Shown here: piece by piece, positions 63,513 through 64,000 of the stretch
How the letters are laid out: each line of letters opens with the position of its first letter
Position numbering within the stretch: the first letter of the stretch is position 1
Assembly: GCF_014699005.1 (NCBI RefSeq)
Contig: NZ_JACWZY010000001.1
Coordinates: forward strand, 558,001 to 622,000
Reading direction: 5' to 3'
Source: Spirosoma profusum
Lineage (GTDB): Bacteria; Bacteroidota; Bacteroidia; Cytophagales; Spirosomataceae
DNA length: 64,000 nt
Notes under the pieces: model-generated
The model's database searches: none
Told to the model about the DNA's origin: nothing
Seen by the model: only the letters and a program-made list of their open reading frames with translations
Position numbers and translations under genes: made by a program

Positions 63513-64000
63513 TCAGGCAGACTTAGGTACTTCTTTTCGCTTTGTCTTCAGCAAGTCGGTACCGGCTTGATAACCCATCACAATAAGGCGGCCAATATCG
63601 TCCGAATTAAACTTCATCAGATTAAGGAACAAAGGTTCTGTAGGCCGGACGACAGTCAGATTCAGATTGCGACCGTGTAATTTTTCGCGTTCAGCGAAAC
63701 GTTCCGCCCAGGCAATGTCATTGTTTACCAATTGGTTAACCGTAATGTCTTTCACCCGATCCATCAAATTCAACAGGTTGCGGTAGTTGAATTTTTCGTT
63801 GTAAATTTTTCGGGCATGGCAAGCCACACAGGCAATGTCGGTCGCTCCATCCTCGATTGCGACACGTAGCGGAGCCACTTCCCGCAATCCACCGTCCAGA
63901 AACGCCCGGCGGTGATCGCCACCAATCTGTACGGCAGGCATCAGAAAAGGCAGCGAACTGCTCGCAAATACGTAATCCAGAAAATTAGGGTCGTGGACAT
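63513..64000 (-). CDS. Patatin-like phospholipase, C-terminal part
   Basis: The gene enters from beyond base 64000 on the minus strand; about 162 C-terminal residues are visible. The frame is open to the window edge. SSSLPFLMPAVQIGG followed by FLDGGLREVAPL carries the patatin Asp of the Ser-Asp dyad (DGG). The N-terminal GxSxG is not in the window. Unusual for a patatin is a CVACHARKIYNEKFNY segment (CxxCH, c-type heme-like in form), so a c-heme site is possible but not proven. It is convergent with the MBL gene. Confidence 0.8.
   Translation of the reverse strand, partial: VHDPNFLDYVFASSSLPFLMPAVQIGGDHRRAFLDGGLREVAPLRVAIEDGATDIACVACHARKIYNEKFNYRNLLNLMDRVKDITVNQLVNNDIAWAERFAEREKLHGRNLNLTVVRPTEPLFLNLMKFNSDDIGRLIVMGYQAGTDLLKTKRKEVPKSA

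Overview
The window looks like chromosomal DNA of a Bacteroidota bacterium of the Cytophagales, most like Spirosoma or a close relative. The reasons are a SusC/SusD pair, type IX secretion and gliding genes (gldK, gldL, gldM, gldN, sprE/porW and a porP/sprF-like gene), TAnnTTTG-type promoters, few Shine-Dalgarno sites and Bacteroidota-only families (DUF2851, DUF4271, DUF1080). The genus is an inference from gene content. I see no rRNA, tRNA, insertion sequence, prophage or CRISPR array.

Layout. 1-6830: the end of a DUF6807 protein, an unrecognised secreted protein, a DJ-1/PfpI protein, rfbC, pyrF and a DUF2851 protein. 6898-16001 (minus strand): a FecR-SusC-SusD locus followed by a sugar isomerase, a DUF1080 hydrolase and a secreted Gfo/Idh/MocA oxidoreductase, a set that fits 3-keto-glycoside processing. 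16519-24552: envelope proteins, OsmC, lipA, a lycopene cyclase, metK, a ribosome hibernation factor and a cytochrome P450. 24621-27993: two overlapping P-loop ATPase genes behind a three-copy 27-bp-period repeat. 28110-36256: a GMC oxidoreductase with an Fe-S type cysteine set, a GreA-like protein, an amidohydrolase, a TolC protein, a DUF421 protein and topoisomerase IB. 36419-45775: sucD, DUF4271, hemD, porP/sprF-like and gldKLMN. 45852-57475: uvrC, a class A PBP, sprE/porW, an atpZ-like gene, fabH, purS, pssA, an MBL hydrolase, a methyltransferase and an alpha/beta hydrolase. 57907-64000: an Oar-like TonB-dependent receptor, a glycerophosphodiesterase, an MBL hydrolase and the end of a patatin-like gene.

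Three things stand out. First, the 5-mer TACGT/ACGTA is several times over-represented on both strands, in coding and non-coding DNA, and synonymous codon choice appears to favour it. Second, many gene junctions hold long inverted repeats built from short reiterated words. Two of these have become coding sequence: the signal peptide region of the DUF4271 protein and the C-terminus of PssA. Third, the two-ATPase operon has an AT-rich, TACGT-free 3' segment, suggesting a mosaic sensor region, and its upstream region carries regularly spaced repeats.
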